Source: Bacillus sp. EB600 (GTDB lineage: Bacteria; Bacillota; Bacilli; Bacillales; Cytobacillaceae). From it: 64,000 nt of DNA. The position numbers and the translations under genes are program-made. The notes under the pieces were generated by a model that saw nothing but the letters and a program-made list of their open reading frames with translations, made no database searches and had not been told where the DNA came from. Of this stretch, positions 1-9,762 are shown piece by piece. The DNA lies in assembly GCF_024494385.1 (NCBI RefSeq), contig NZ_JAEVLT010000013.1, forward strand, positions 1 to 64,000, read 5' to 3'. Every line of letters starts with the position of its first letter. The stretch's first letter is position 1.

Positions 1-158
1 CCTTGGTTCCGGCAGTCGATTTTGTCCTTCATAAAGCCGATGAAGGACAGTTTCCAGGTTTCAGCAGCCAATTCTGTCCATAATACTATCTCTTACGGAT
101 AGTTTCTTGGTCTCAGTACTCAATTTTGTCCGTAATACATCCCTTAGGCGAATAACAT
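1..158. repeat. 52-bp degenerate tandem stem-loop repeat
   Basis: Three diverged copies are spaced exactly 52 bp apart; the shared TGTCC core recurs with its G at 24, 76 and 128, and the GG of the leading segment at 5-6, 57-58 and 109-110. Copy 1 contains a perfect 10-bp inverted repeat, TGTCCTTCAT at 23-32 against ATGAAGGACA at 40-49. Copy 2 has the same stem with one mismatch and one wobble; copy 3 is more decayed. The array ends at the glpK stop codon and probably continues off the left edge. Function is unknown; the stems could act as 3' ends for glpK mRNA. Confidence 0.75.
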
Positions 159-1664
<1,506 letters not shown>

Positions 1665-1902
1665 TTAACTAAGAATATGCCCATCTGTTAATTTATTTGC
1701 TCCTATCGCTAATATACCTAAAACCAGAAGAATTGTAACAACATTTTCGCTCATTACGGTTCAAAGTCTAGAAGGTACCTGTCAATAAAAAATTAAATCA
1801 GATGGATAATTTACCATATTTTGCGGATTATATAGGAAAAGCGCAAGCGTCCGAATTGTGAAGTCCTATTCCCTAACAAATTTATGATCTAGGTGATTAA
1901 CA

Positions 1903-3501
1903 ATGAAATCACGGATACCTATTAAATTAAGGAAATTACTAAAAGATAAACAGTCAGAAAGCCAAAACCAATTTTCGCAGACACAAACGGAAAACCAAAT
2001 TTTCTCAGATCTTAAAACGAATCTTGACTTGATCAAAGAGGAGTTAGGAAATAGTTCAGACATTACGACAAGGGAATTCCAGGCAGGTGAAAATGGAGAA
2101 TTAAAATTAGCCATTATTTTTACGGAAGGATTAACTAACACAGATGCAGTTCAGAATTTTATTCTTGACATACTTATGGAAAAAATTAGATTTGCCAATA
2201 TAGGTCCAAATGTTGTCAATTCCCTAAATTGGTACGATGTTATAAAATCAATTTCTCTTCCTGTAGGGTCTTTGCAGGAAATAAGTGATTTTCAAAAGCT
2301 ATATTTCCACCTATTATCTGGGGATACAATCCTATTAATTGATGGATATCCAAAAGGTCTTGCAGTTAGTTTAAAAGGTTGGGCGGACCGCGGTGTTCAG
2401 GAACCATCCGCACAGACGGTTGTCAGAGGACCAAAAGATGGGTTCTCAGAGACACTAAGAACGAATACAGCTTTAATACGGCGCAGAATAAGAGATCCGA
2501 ATCTTAGACTAGAAACAAAACAAATCGGAAAAAGGACTCAAACAGATGTTAGCATTATGTACCTTAAAGGAGTTGCCAACGAGAAAACGGTCGCAGAAGT
2601 ACAAAGTCGGTTAAATAAAATCAACATTGATGCGATCCTTGAAAGCGGATATATTGAAGAGCTCATTCAGGATGAAGTTTTCACTCCATTTCCAACTATT
2701 CTTAATAGTGAACGTCCTGATGCTGTGTCTGCTGCGATTTTAGAAGGGAGGATTGCTATTCTTGTTGATGGGACCCCCTATGTCCTTATCGTTCCTGCTC
2801 TTTTTGTCCATTTTTTCCAATCCAGTGAAGATTACTATCAACGCGCGGATATTGGGACATTAATTCGTCTCCTCCGCTATCTTGCTTTTTTCCTTGCCTT
2901 GCTGTCACCGTCAGCCTATATCGCCATTACCACCTTTCATCAAGAAATGCTGCCGACGCCTTTGCTCATAAGTTTGGCTGCGCAACGAGAAGGGGTTCCA
3001 TTTCCAGCTCTTGTTGAGGCGCTAATAATGGAGTTGACTTTTGAAATCCTGCGTGAAGCGGGTTTGAGGATGCCGAGAGCAATTGGTTCATCTATTTCGA
3101 TCGTTGGGGCATTAGTAATTGGACAAGCGGCTGTTGAAGCTGGGATTGTGTCTCCGATGATGGTCATTGTCGTTTCCATAACAGCACTTTGTAGTTTTAT
3201 TTTTCCTGCCTACAGTATGTCCATTTCGATTCGAATGCTCCGTTTCTTGTTTATGATTCTAGCAGCTACGTTTGGATTATTTGGGATTATCTTAGGGTTA
3301 ATTGTGATGGTTCTTCATTTAAACAGCTTACGGTCATTTGGAATCCCCTATATGGCTCCAAATGCACCATTTATATTAAAGGATCAAAAGGATAATATCA
3401 TTCGACTTCCCCACTGGGCTTTATCTACTCGGCCCCGACTGATTAATCAAAAGGATACAAGAAAAGAAGACTCAGCTGCTCCAAAACCGCCGACTAAATA
3501 A
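1903..3501 (+). CDS. GerA-family germinant receptor A subunit
   Basis: A subunit of a spore germinant receptor, located in the spore inner membrane, where A/B/C receptors sense nutrients and trigger germination. The 532-residue protein has the family layout: a hydrophilic N-terminal domain (about 1-290) containing the conserved segments SLPVGSL and GDTILLIDG, a membrane region with several helices (about 300-490, including RLLRYLAFFLALLSPSAYIA), and a short basic C-terminal tail. The start ATG follows AGGTG. The stop codon overlaps the next reading frame by one base and the four genes A-C-D-B are closely packed. Such operons are normally sigma-G dependent; I could not pick a convincing sigma-G promoter. 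The germinant cannot be deduced. Confidence 0.95.
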   Translation: MKSRIPIKLRKLLKDKQSESQNQFSQTQTENQIFSDLKTNLDLIKEELGNSSDITTREFQAGENGELKLAIIFTEGLTNTDAVQNFILDILMEKIRFANIGPNVVNSLNWYDVIKSISLPVGSLQEISDFQKLYFHLLSGDTILLIDGYPKGLAVSLKGWADRGVQEPSAQTVVRGPKDGFSETLRTNTALIRRRIRDPNLRLETKQIGKRTQTDVSIMYLKGVANEKTVAEVQSRLNKINIDAILESGYIEELIQDEVFTPFPTILNSERPDAVSAAILEGRIAILVDGTPYVLIVPALFVHFFQSSEDYYQRADIGTLIRLLRYLAFFLALLSPSAYIAITTFHQEMLPTPLLISLAAQREGVPFPALVEALIMELTFEILREAGLRMPRAIGSSISIVGALVIGQAAVEAGIVSPMMVIVVSITALCSFIFPAYSMSISIRMLRFLFMILAATFGLFGIILGLIVMVLHLNSLRSFGIPYMAPNAPFILKDQKDNIIRLPHWALSTRPRLINQKDTRKEDSAAPKPPTK

Positions 3502-3527
3502 TGGGAGCTTTTAAAAGAGGGATTAAA

Positions 3528-4721
3528 ATGAACAAAGTAATAAGTATCTTCCTTATGCTCCTTATCCTAATCAGTTTACTAACTGGGTGCTGGAGCAGTA
3601 AAGAGCTGAATGAACTCTCAATCGTGACTGCATTAGGAATTGATAAAACAGAGAATGGCTATCTTTTGTCCGCCCAAGTGATTAATCCCGGAGAGATTGC
3701 CGGGAAAACTAGTTCCGGACGTACGGAAGTGATTAGATTTATGAAAAGCGGGTCGACCATTTTTGAAGCCATTAGAAAACTGGCAACTGATTCACCAAGA
3801 GAAATTTATGTATCCCATCTTCGTGTAGTTGTCTTTGGAGAGAAACTGGCTAAAGAAGGAATTGGAAAAACTCTGGATCTTCTTTCCCGGGACCATGAAA
3901 TGCGTTCGGATTTCTATATGATGGTCGCAAAGGGATCTACTGCTTACGATATTCTTAATGTCATGACACATCAAGAAAAATTGCCGGCAAATAAACTTTT
4001 TAACGCATTAGATAATTCAGATAAAAAATGGGGACCGACAACAGCAGTCACCTTAGATGAGTTAATAAACAACCTTGTCAGCAAAGGGAAAGAACCTATA
4101 TTAACGGGAGTTTACGTCTATGGCAACCCTGAATATGGCAGTGACTTCAAAAATGTACAGAATATCTCTCCAAAGACTGGCTTAAGAATTGACTCTATAG
4201 GTGTATTTAAAAAAGATAAACTCATAGGATGGCTAAATGTTAAGGAAAGCAGTGGTTTTAACTATATTATCGATAAAGTGTCAAGTACAGCAACAAATGT
4301 GCCATGTGAGGACGGAAAATTAGCGATTGAAACCATTCGTTCAAAAACCAAAGTAAAGGGAAAAGTGGAACAGGGGAAACCGAAAATTACTATTTCTGTC
4401 TTCTCAGAGGGAAATGTCGGCGACGTTGAGTGCACAATCGATGTATCTAAGCCGGAAAACATCAAAAAATTAGAAGAAAAATACCAAAGCGAGATTAAAG
4501 ACAAAATTGAAGGAGCAATAAAAAAGGTTCAAAAGGATTATAAAAGCGATATCTTTGGTTTTGGTGAGGTGATTCACCGAGCGGATCCTAAAGCCTGGAA
4601 ACGCCTTGAACCAAATTGGGAGCAAGAATTTGAAAACATAGAAGTATCCGTTAAGGTGAATGCAAAGATTCGCCGTTTAGGAACGATTACAAAATCCTTT
4701 CAAAAAGAAATCGGGGAGTAA
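3528..4721 (+). CDS. GerC-family germinant receptor lipoprotein
   Basis: C subunit of the same germinant receptor, a lipoprotein anchored on the outer face of the spore inner membrane. I chose the ATG at 3528, not the ATG at 3501 that overlaps the A-subunit stop, because it has an AGAGG site at proper distance and begins directly with a lipoprotein signal: basic MNK, a hydrophobic stretch, then lipobox LLTGC with the lipidated Cys about 24 residues in. The mature protein begins CWSSKELNEL, the usual GerC family start, and has the AIRKLATDSPREIYVSHLRVVVFGE segment broken here into its parts (SPREIYVSHL, VVVFGE). About 397 residues, normal for the family. Confidence 0.94.
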   Translation: MNKVISIFLMLLILISLLTGCWSSKELNELSIVTALGIDKTENGYLLSAQVINPGEIAGKTSSGRTEVIRFMKSGSTIFEAIRKLATDSPREIYVSHLRVVVFGEKLAKEGIGKTLDLLSRDHEMRSDFYMMVAKGSTAYDILNVMTHQEKLPANKLFNALDNSDKKWGPTTAVTLDELINNLVSKGKEPILTGVYVYGNPEYGSDFKNVQNISPKTGLRIDSIGVFKKDKLIGWLNVKESSGFNYIIDKVSSTATNVPCEDGKLAIETIRSKTKVKGKVEQGKPKITISVFSEGNVGDVECTIDVSKPENIKKLEEKYQSEIKDKIEGAIKKVQKDYKSDIFGFGEVIHRADPKAWKRLEPNWEQEFENIEVSVKVNAKIRRLGTITKSFQKEIGE

Positions 4722-4727
4722 TGAACA

Positions 4728-4961
4728 ATGTGGGCAATCCTGGCAATTTTAGTTATCGGGGCTGTTATTTCTTTATTTGAAATACCTCCCCTCATGAAAA
4801 AAAAATGGTGGAGAGAAATCATTGTTTTCTTCCTGCTGCTTTCAGCAGGTCTAACGTTGAGTGTTCTATTAAGCCTGAATGTACCAATTCCATCTCCTAT
4901 TGACTTAATTATAAAGATTTATAGTCCCGTAACAATTTTCATTGAACGAATTCTCTCATAG
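4728..4961 (+). CDS. germinant receptor D-subunit-like small membrane protein
   Basis: A 77-residue protein with two hydrophobic segments (about 2-20 and 31-50) separated by a basic loop (MKKKWWRE). Small two-helix proteins of about 70-80 residues encoded beside gerA-type operons are known as D subunits and modulate germination rate in Bacillus species; size, topology and position between the C and B genes fit that group. The ATG at 4728 is preceded by GGGGAG, and lies seven bases after the GerC stop. No sequence motif proves the family, so the call rests on context and topology. Confidence 0.75.
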   Translation: MWAILAILVIGAVISLFEIPPLMKKKWWREIIVFFLLLSAGLTLSVLLSLNVPIPSPIDLIIKIYSPVTIFIERILS

Positions 4962-4980
4962 AGAGGTGGATGATTAAAGT

Positions 4981-6090
4981 ATGCTCGAAAAAGGAAAAAT
5001 TAATTCTGGTGAATTTCTAATAATGGTGACCACATTTACAATCGGGAGTGCCATACTTGTTGCCCCGGCACCACTTGCAGTAACAGCAAAACAGGATGCC
5101 TGGATTGCTGCTATTTTTACCCTTCTGATTACTTTTTTGTTTATTTTCTCCTTTAACCAATTAGCATCCCTTTATCCATCTATGACGTATGTTGAGTACA
5201 ATGAAAAAATATTAGGAAAATGGATGGGCAAACTTGCATCCCTGCCCTATCTTTTTTATGTTTACGTCATTGCTAGTGGACAGGTTAGAGATTTAGGGGA
5301 TTTTTTGACAACTGAAATATTAGTTGACACACCCGTGCAAATGATAATGATTATATTTGTATTTGCGAGCTTAATTGGTGTTCGGTTAGGTCTAGAAGTC
5401 ATCTGCCGTTCGGTGGTAATCTTTTTTCCATGGATTGTCATTCTGCTTCTAGTATTAATCTTGTTTCTAATCCCTCAAATAAAGATTGAAAATATTCAGC
5501 CTATTTTCGAAGAAGGTCTGAAACCAGTTATAAAAGGTTCATACGGGAATTTGGGAAACCCTTTGCAGCTCGGCATTTTACTGATGATTATACCGTATGT
5601 TACGAACAAGGCTGAGATGCAGAAATCCTTTTATAAAGGATTTTTAATTGGAGCCATTATCATAACAATTGTGATTGCTTTGAGCATTTTCGTTTTAGGT
5701 GTCAATTTGACTGCAAGACAATCCTATCCTTCGTATATGTTAGGAAAAAAAATAATTATAGGAACCATTATCCAAAGAGTAGAAGTCACAGTTGCTATTA
5801 TTTGGATGCTGACATTGTATTTTAAGATAACCATTTGTTATTACGGACTTTCGCTTGGGGTAGCTCAGCTTTTTGACTTAAAAAGCTACAAAATCCTTAC
5901 CTTTCCATTGGCGTTTTTAATTATAACTTTTGCCATTTTTATGAGTCCAAATATTGCCCATATTCATCTATTCATTAAAACAACGTTAACATCTTATTCC
6001 CTAACTATTTGTTTTATTCTTCCGTTGTTATTGTTGGTTATTGGGAAAATGAGAGTAAAGAGTTCTGCTTCCAAAGCCCACAAACTCTAG
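4981..6090 (+). CDS. GerB-family germinant receptor permease
   Basis: B subunit of the germinant receptor, an APC-superfamily integral membrane protein thought to hold the germinant-binding site. The 369-residue protein has about ten hydrophobic segments and the family N-terminus: a short cytosolic start, then FTIGSAILVAPAPLAVTA followed by the conserved KQDAWIAA. It lies 19 bases after the D-subunit gene, with GAGAGGTGG upstream, and is the last intact gene of the operon. A truncated second copy of a gerB N-terminus follows at 6121, so a second B gene was once present. Confidence 0.94.
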   Translation: MLEKGKINSGEFLIMVTTFTIGSAILVAPAPLAVTAKQDAWIAAIFTLLITFLFIFSFNQLASLYPSMTYVEYNEKILGKWMGKLASLPYLFYVYVIASGQVRDLGDFLTTEILVDTPVQMIMIIFVFASLIGVRLGLEVICRSVVIFFPWIVILLLVLILFLIPQIKIENIQPIFEEGLKPVIKGSYGNLGNPLQLGILLMIIPYVTNKAEMQKSFYKGFLIGAIIITIVIALSIFVLGVNLTARQSYPSYMLGKKIIIGTIIQRVEVTVAIIWMLTLYFKITICYYGLSLGVAQLFDLKSYKILTFPLAFLIITFAIFMSPNIAHIHLFIKTTLTSYSLTICFILPLLLLVIGKMRVKSSASKAHKL

Positions 6091-6120
6091 CAAAAAACCC
6101 ACTTCAAAATAGCGCTGTAA

Positions 6121-6241
6121 AAAGGAGGATTGCTATCATTGATCCAAAGTAAAATACAACCGATTCAGCTTTTTGTCCTTGTTTTTATTTGAAATCGAAA
6201 GCTCTCTGGTAGTGGGATTAGGATTAGATATATGTTAACTA
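6121..6241 (+). pseudogene. gerB N-terminal remnant
   Basis: After a perfect AAAGGAGG site at 6121, a TTG at 6139 opens IQSKIQPIQLFVLVFI and then stops. Shifting the frame by one base continues as LFLFEIESSLVVGLGLDI before another stop. Joined, this reads as the first 35 or so residues of a GerB permease (the family typically has QLFVLxFLFEIGSS-VVGLG there). The remnant is distinct in sequence from the intact gerB just upstream. It runs into the BirA-type operator, so a deletion probably fused a lost second gerB to the bioY promoter region. Identification is by motif recognition, without alignment. Confidence 0.65.
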
Positions 6242-6265
6242 AAAAAAAATATAGTTGACATATAT
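6228..6265. promoter_or_regulatory. BirA-type operator upstream of bioY
   Basis: A dyad with 14-base arms at 6228-6241 and 6252-6265 matches at 13 of 14 positions, with cores TGTTAACT and AGTTGACA. This resembles the Bacillus BirA operator half-sites (TGTTAAC / GTTAACA). The right arm covers the -35 element of the bioY promoter, so biotinoyl-AMP-bound BirA would block RNA polymerase. In B. subtilis the orthologous yhfUTS operon belongs to the BirA regulon, which supports the call. The spacer between cores is 12 bases, a little shorter than I expect for the consensus. Confidence 0.75.
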
Positions 6266-6283
6266 GTCATTAGCAAATAAAAT
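6255..6283 (+). promoter_or_regulatory. sigma-A promoter of bioY operon
   Basis: A consensus -35 TTGACA (6255-6260), 17-base spacer and -10 TAAAAT (6278-6283) lie about 50 bases before the bioY start. The -35 element is inside the right arm of the BirA-type dyad. Confidence 0.8.
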
Positions 6284-6331
6284 GAAAATTATAAAAATAG
6301 TTATTTATCTTTTAAACAATGGAGGGAAATT

Positions 6332-6895
6332 ATGAAGGTCTTAGATATTACATATATCGCCTTATTTGCAGCGATTATGGGGGCAATGGGCTTGGTTCCG
6401 CCAATTATGCTTTCGTTTACACCTGTTCCGATCGTTCTACAGACACTAGGGGTTCTTCTTGCCGGTACCGTATTAGGCGCAAAGCGCGGGGCACTCTCAA
6501 TGGTGGTTTTCTTATTGATTGTCGCTGCTGGCATTCCACTTTTATCCGGAGGTCGGGGTGGACTCAGTGTTTTTGTTGGACCTAGTGCCGGTTACCTGCT
6601 TTCTTACCCGATTACTGCAGGCTGCGTAGGATTTCTGGTATCTCGTTTTCGCAATTTAAAGTTAAGGAATATTTTATTGGTTAATCTTACTGTAGGGATT
6701 TTCTTAATCTACTTAATCGGAGTTCCTGTTCAGGCATTTGTAATGAACATTCCAGTTCTTCAGGCTGCCAAACTCTCTCTTGTCTACATCCCTGGAGATG
6801 CTATAAAGGCAATTCTCGCTTCCTATTTAGCTTACAGACTACTAAAATCACCAGTTTCTTTTCAAAAAATAGCTAAACACGCTGAGACACAATGA
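6332..6895 (+). CDS. bioY: biotin transporter BioY (YhfU)
   Basis: Substrate-binding membrane subunit (S component) for biotin uptake; it can work alone or with an ECF energizing module. The 187-residue protein has about six hydrophobic segments and BioY family signatures: the N-terminal LFAAIMGAMGLVPP, FTPVPIVLQTLGVLLAG and the glycine-rich GRGGLSVFVGPSAGYLLSYP. The start ATG follows GGAGGG. It is first in an operon with an acyl-CoA ligase and a thiolase, the same order as B. subtilis yhfU-yhfT-yhfS, and lies behind a BirA-type operator, so expression should fall when biotin is plentiful. Confidence 0.95.
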   Translation: MKVLDITYIALFAAIMGAMGLVPPIMLSFTPVPIVLQTLGVLLAGTVLGAKRGALSMVVFLLIVAAGIPLLSGGRGGLSVFVGPSAGYLLSYPITAGCVGFLVSRFRNLKLRNILLVNLTVGIFLIYLIGVPVQAFVMNIPVLQAAKLSLVYIPGDAIKAILASYLAYRLLKSPVSFQKIAKHAETQ

Positions 6896-6928
6896 TGTGT
6901 CTCTTTTTTCTAGAAAGGGGAGTTCACC

Positions 6929-8389
6929 ATGGCTGGCATTACGGAAACATACGCAGTAAATAAGGTCCATTTTCCTAATAAGATCGCGATTCAAACACCT
7001 ACTGAACAAATAAACTATCAAACATGGTATGAACTTGTTTGTAAAACAGCAAATTGGCTGGATTCCCTTCATGTTACCCGGAAAACGATTGGAATTCTAC
7101 TGCCCAATGGAATCCCTTTTCTTCAGCTTTTTGCAGGTGCCTCAATGGCGGGCTGGATTGCTGTTCCCTTTGACCCTAAATGGACTGAAGGCGAGTTACA
7201 AAAACGGCTAAGCCTTTCCCGTCCATCCGTTTTTGTTACAGTAAACGAAGTGTTCCAGCAAGTAAGTCACATTGATTCATCAATGATAATTTGGGATAAT
7301 TGCTTAGCGAAAATCAACCAATTCCCAGTGGAACGGGCACAACTTTTTGTAGGGAATCTCCCCTTTTATATGGGTTTTACCTCTGGCACCACTGGAGAAC
7401 CAAAAGGATTTATTCGTTCTCAAGCTTCTTGGACCGCCAGCTTTGACTGCAATCAGGTTGATTTTCAGATCAGTAATCAGGATATAGCTCTTATTCCTGG
7501 ATCCCTCATTTATTCTCATTTCCTTTATGGAGCGATCAGCACATTATATCTTGGGGGCACTGTATTTCTGCTTGAAAAGTTTTCCCCTTTGCAAACTTTG
7601 GATATCATTGAAACACAGCCGATTACCGTTGTGTATTTAGTACCTACGATGATTGCTGCCCTACTTGCGGAAAACCACATCACGGACAAACCTGTAAAGT
7701 TTCTTTCTTCCGGGGCCAAATGGGAAGAACATTCAAAAAAGCAGATTCGAAAGCTGTTTCCAAACTTGTCGATGTATGAATTTTACGGAGCGAGTGAGCT
7801 CAGCTTTGTCACTGTATCGTCTGATCATGACTCTTATCAGAAACCTGGATCAGTTGGAAAGCCATGCCACAATGTTGAAATTCAAATTCGTCTTGCGGAT
7901 TCTGTGCTGGCAAAGCCTAATGAAACCGGAAAGATCTATGTGAAAAGCGATATGGTATTTATCGGATACCTAACAGATGAATCGATACAATCGATTGAGG
8001 ATGAAAATGGCTGGGTCACGGTTCACGATATGGGCTATATCGATGATGATGGCTTCCTTTATATAAAAGGGAGAGAAAAGAATATGATTTTGTATGGGGG
8101 CATCAATGTGTTTCCCGAAGAAATTGAAAAGGTCCTCTCCACTCATCCCGATGTAGAAGAAGCCGCAGTGATCGGCCTCTATGATTCTTACTGGGGACAA
8201 ATCGTCACAGCTGTTGTTAAGGGAACAGCTTCTCGTCTAGACCTAAAAAGAGTTTGCAGGCAGAATCTTGCCTCCTATAAAGTGCCTCGTAAATGGGTTT
8301 TCGTTGAGGAATTGCCATATACATCAAGCGGAAAAATTGCTCGTGCAAAGCTGAAAGAGTTGATAGAAAGTAAGGTGGAGAGCCATTAG
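6929..8389 (+). CDS. yhfT: acyl-CoA synthetase (AMP-forming), YhfT-like
   Basis: Adenylate-forming enzyme predicted to activate a carboxylic acid to its CoA thioester, cytosolic. Motifs: P-loop GFTSGTTGEPKGF (about residues 148-160), YGASELS, the hinge region HDMGYIDDDGFLYIKGREK, and the catalytic lysine in SSGKIARAKL near the C-terminus. The 486-residue length fits YhfT. It sits 33 bases after bioY behind AAAGGGGAG, and its TAG stop overlaps the proposed ATT start of the thiolase. Its place in a biotin-repressed operon suggests a role in making or salvaging a biotin precursor acyl-CoA such as pimeloyl or a longer acyl chain; that is inference from context. Confidence 0.93.
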   Translation: MAGITETYAVNKVHFPNKIAIQTPTEQINYQTWYELVCKTANWLDSLHVTRKTIGILLPNGIPFLQLFAGASMAGWIAVPFDPKWTEGELQKRLSLSRPSVFVTVNEVFQQVSHIDSSMIIWDNCLAKINQFPVERAQLFVGNLPFYMGFTSGTTGEPKGFIRSQASWTASFDCNQVDFQISNQDIALIPGSLIYSHFLYGAISTLYLGGTVFLLEKFSPLQTLDIIETQPITVVYLVPTMIAALLAENHITDKPVKFLSSGAKWEEHSKKQIRKLFPNLSMYEFYGASELSFVTVSSDHDSYQKPGSVGKPCHNVEIQIRLADSVLAKPNETGKIYVKSDMVFIGYLTDESIQSIEDENGWVTVHDMGYIDDDGFLYIKGREKNMILYGGINVFPEEIEKVLSTHPDVEEAAVIGLYDSYWGQIVTAVVKGTASRLDLKRVCRQNLASYKVPRKWVFVEELPYTSSGKIARAKLKELIESKVESH

Positions 8390-9482
8390 AAACGCAGTAA
8401 TTGTCCAAACAAAACGAACACCGATTGGTAAAAAGAATGGCATGTTTCGAAATCTATCACCATATGAGCTGGCCGCCCCCATCCTCCGGCATTTGGCAGA
8501 TGGTATTGAAGGGAACATTGATGATGTAATTCTTGGTAATGTAACAGGACCAGGGGGAAACGTAGCCCGAGTTTCTGTATTAGAAGCGGGACTTCCACTA
8601 TCTGTTCCCGGATTAACACTCGATCGACAATGCAGTGCCGGGCTTGAAGCAATCAGACTGGCTTGTCACCTTATTCAGGGTAGTGCCGGCAAGTGTTACA
8701 TTGCCGGCGGGGTTGAAAGTACGAGCACCTCGCCTTTTCCAGCGCGGGCCCGATTCTCTCCGGACAAAATTGGAGATCCCGATATGGGCGTGGCAGCTGA
8801 ATGTGTCGCTCAAAAATTTCGAATCTCAAAGGACAAACAGGATGAATACGCACTAGTAAGCTATCAACGCAGCTGGGAAGCCTTTAAAAGTGCGTATTTC
8901 GCGGAAGAAATCATCCCGATTGATCAGTGGAAAATTGACGAGGAATTTATCAGAGAGCGGAATATTGAAGCCCTTTTAAAACGTGCGAAGCCGCTTTTTT
9001 TAAAAGAAAATGGCACTGTCACGGCCGCAAACAGCTGCGGTATTCACGATGGTGCTTCTGCTGCTTTAGTAATGGAAGAAGAAACAGCCCGTCAGCTCGG
9101 TTTTAAGCCGATCCTGCGGTTTGTCGACAGCCAGGTACTAGGAGTGGAGCCTTCTCTGCCCGGATTCGCTCCTGTACCAACCATCCAAGAATTATTGAAA
9201 AGAAATAACGTATCAGTGGAAGACATTGATTTGATTGAAATAAATGAGGCCTTCGCTTCTAAAATCATTGCCTGCGCCCAAGAGCTTTCGATACCGTTTG
9301 AAAAACTGAATGTATCCGGTGGTGCGTTAACGATCGGTCATCCGTACGGAGCCTCTGGTTCTATTCTCGTTACGAGACTATTCTATGAGGTCCAACGACG
9401 CAAGGAGGCAAAATATGTGCTTGCTGCAATCGGCAGCGGTGGCGGAATTGGGGTTGCAGTGCTGTTTGAAGCTGTTAAGTGA
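8385..9482 (+). CDS. yhfS: thiolase (acetyl-CoA acyltransferase), YhfS-like, ATT start
   Basis: Thiolase-superfamily enzyme of about 365 residues, same operon position as B. subtilis yhfS. The reading frame is open from an in-frame stop at 8364, yet contains no ATG, GTG or TTG before 8442. Residues encoded from 8385 (IRNAVIVQTKRTPIGKKNG) are clearly the conserved thiolase N-terminus, so ATT at 8385 is the likely start, preceded by AAGGTGGAG and overlapping the yhfT stop. Nucleophilic Cys is present in DRQCSAGLEA, as are NEAFASK and GHPYGASG. The usual C-terminal CxG general-base cysteine is absent: the segment reads AAIGSGGGIG. This may mean altered chemistry or a degradative versus synthetic specialisation; not resolved. 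Confidence 0.9.
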   Translation: MRNAVIVQTKRTPIGKKNGMFRNLSPYELAAPILRHLADGIEGNIDDVILGNVTGPGGNVARVSVLEAGLPLSVPGLTLDRQCSAGLEAIRLACHLIQGSAGKCYIAGGVESTSTSPFPARARFSPDKIGDPDMGVAAECVAQKFRISKDKQDEYALVSYQRSWEAFKSAYFAEEIIPIDQWKIDEEFIRERNIEALLKRAKPLFLKENGTVTAANSCGIHDGASAALVMEEETARQLGFKPILRFVDSQVLGVEPSLPGFAPVPTIQELLKRNNVSVEDIDLIEINEAFASKIIACAQELSIPFEKLNVSGGALTIGHPYGASGSILVTRLFYEVQRRKEAKYVLAAIGSGGGIGVAVLFEAVK

Positions 9483-9567
9483 AGCAGAGAGAAAAATAGA
9501 GTAAAAGAAAGAAAAACTAAGAAAAAGACATACTTTACACGTTTTCATAGATAATGTTCACGTTTTC

Positions 9568-9624
9568 TTCACAAATGTTGTCGTTTTCAACGACTTTGTG
9601 AAAATAACCCCTTTGTATGATAAT
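9568..9624 (+). promoter_or_regulatory. promoter overlapped by a long hairpin, peptide gene
   Basis: TTGTGA (9596-9601), 17 bases, GATAAT (9619-9624) form a plausible sigma-A promoter for the 23-residue ORF. An imperfect palindrome covers the -35: TTCACAAA at 9568-9575 pairs with TTTGTGAA at 9595-9602, and inside it GTCGTT at 9580-9585 pairs with AACGAC at 9589-9594. Such placement suggests an operator for an unknown repressor. Confidence 0.55.
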
Positions 9625-9675
9625 AAGAGTATCAAATAAGACGATAATAAAACGATCAATCAGGGGGAAAACAAA

Positions 9676-9747
9676 ATGAAAAAACTAATTGAAACAGTAG
9701 TCGAGAAAATTGAAAAGCTTTATGGTGAGTTTGTACCATTCATCTAA
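9676..9747 (+). CDS. 23-residue amphipathic peptide, unknown
   Basis: A complete short gene reads MKKLIETVVEKIEKLYGE then FVPFI and stops. It has a strong AGGGGG site nine bases before ATG, a promoter about 50 bases upstream and a textbook terminator right after it, so it is a monocistronic unit rather than a chance ORF. The first 18 residues would form an amphipathic helix with hydrophobic residues on one face and Lys/Glu on the other; the C-terminus is hydrophobic. Candidates are a signalling peptide, a membrane-surface peptide or a small-toxin component. I do not recognise a family. Confidence 0.6.
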   Translation: MKKLIETVVEKIEKLYGEFVPFI

Positions 9748-9762
9748 TATAATTACCAACGC

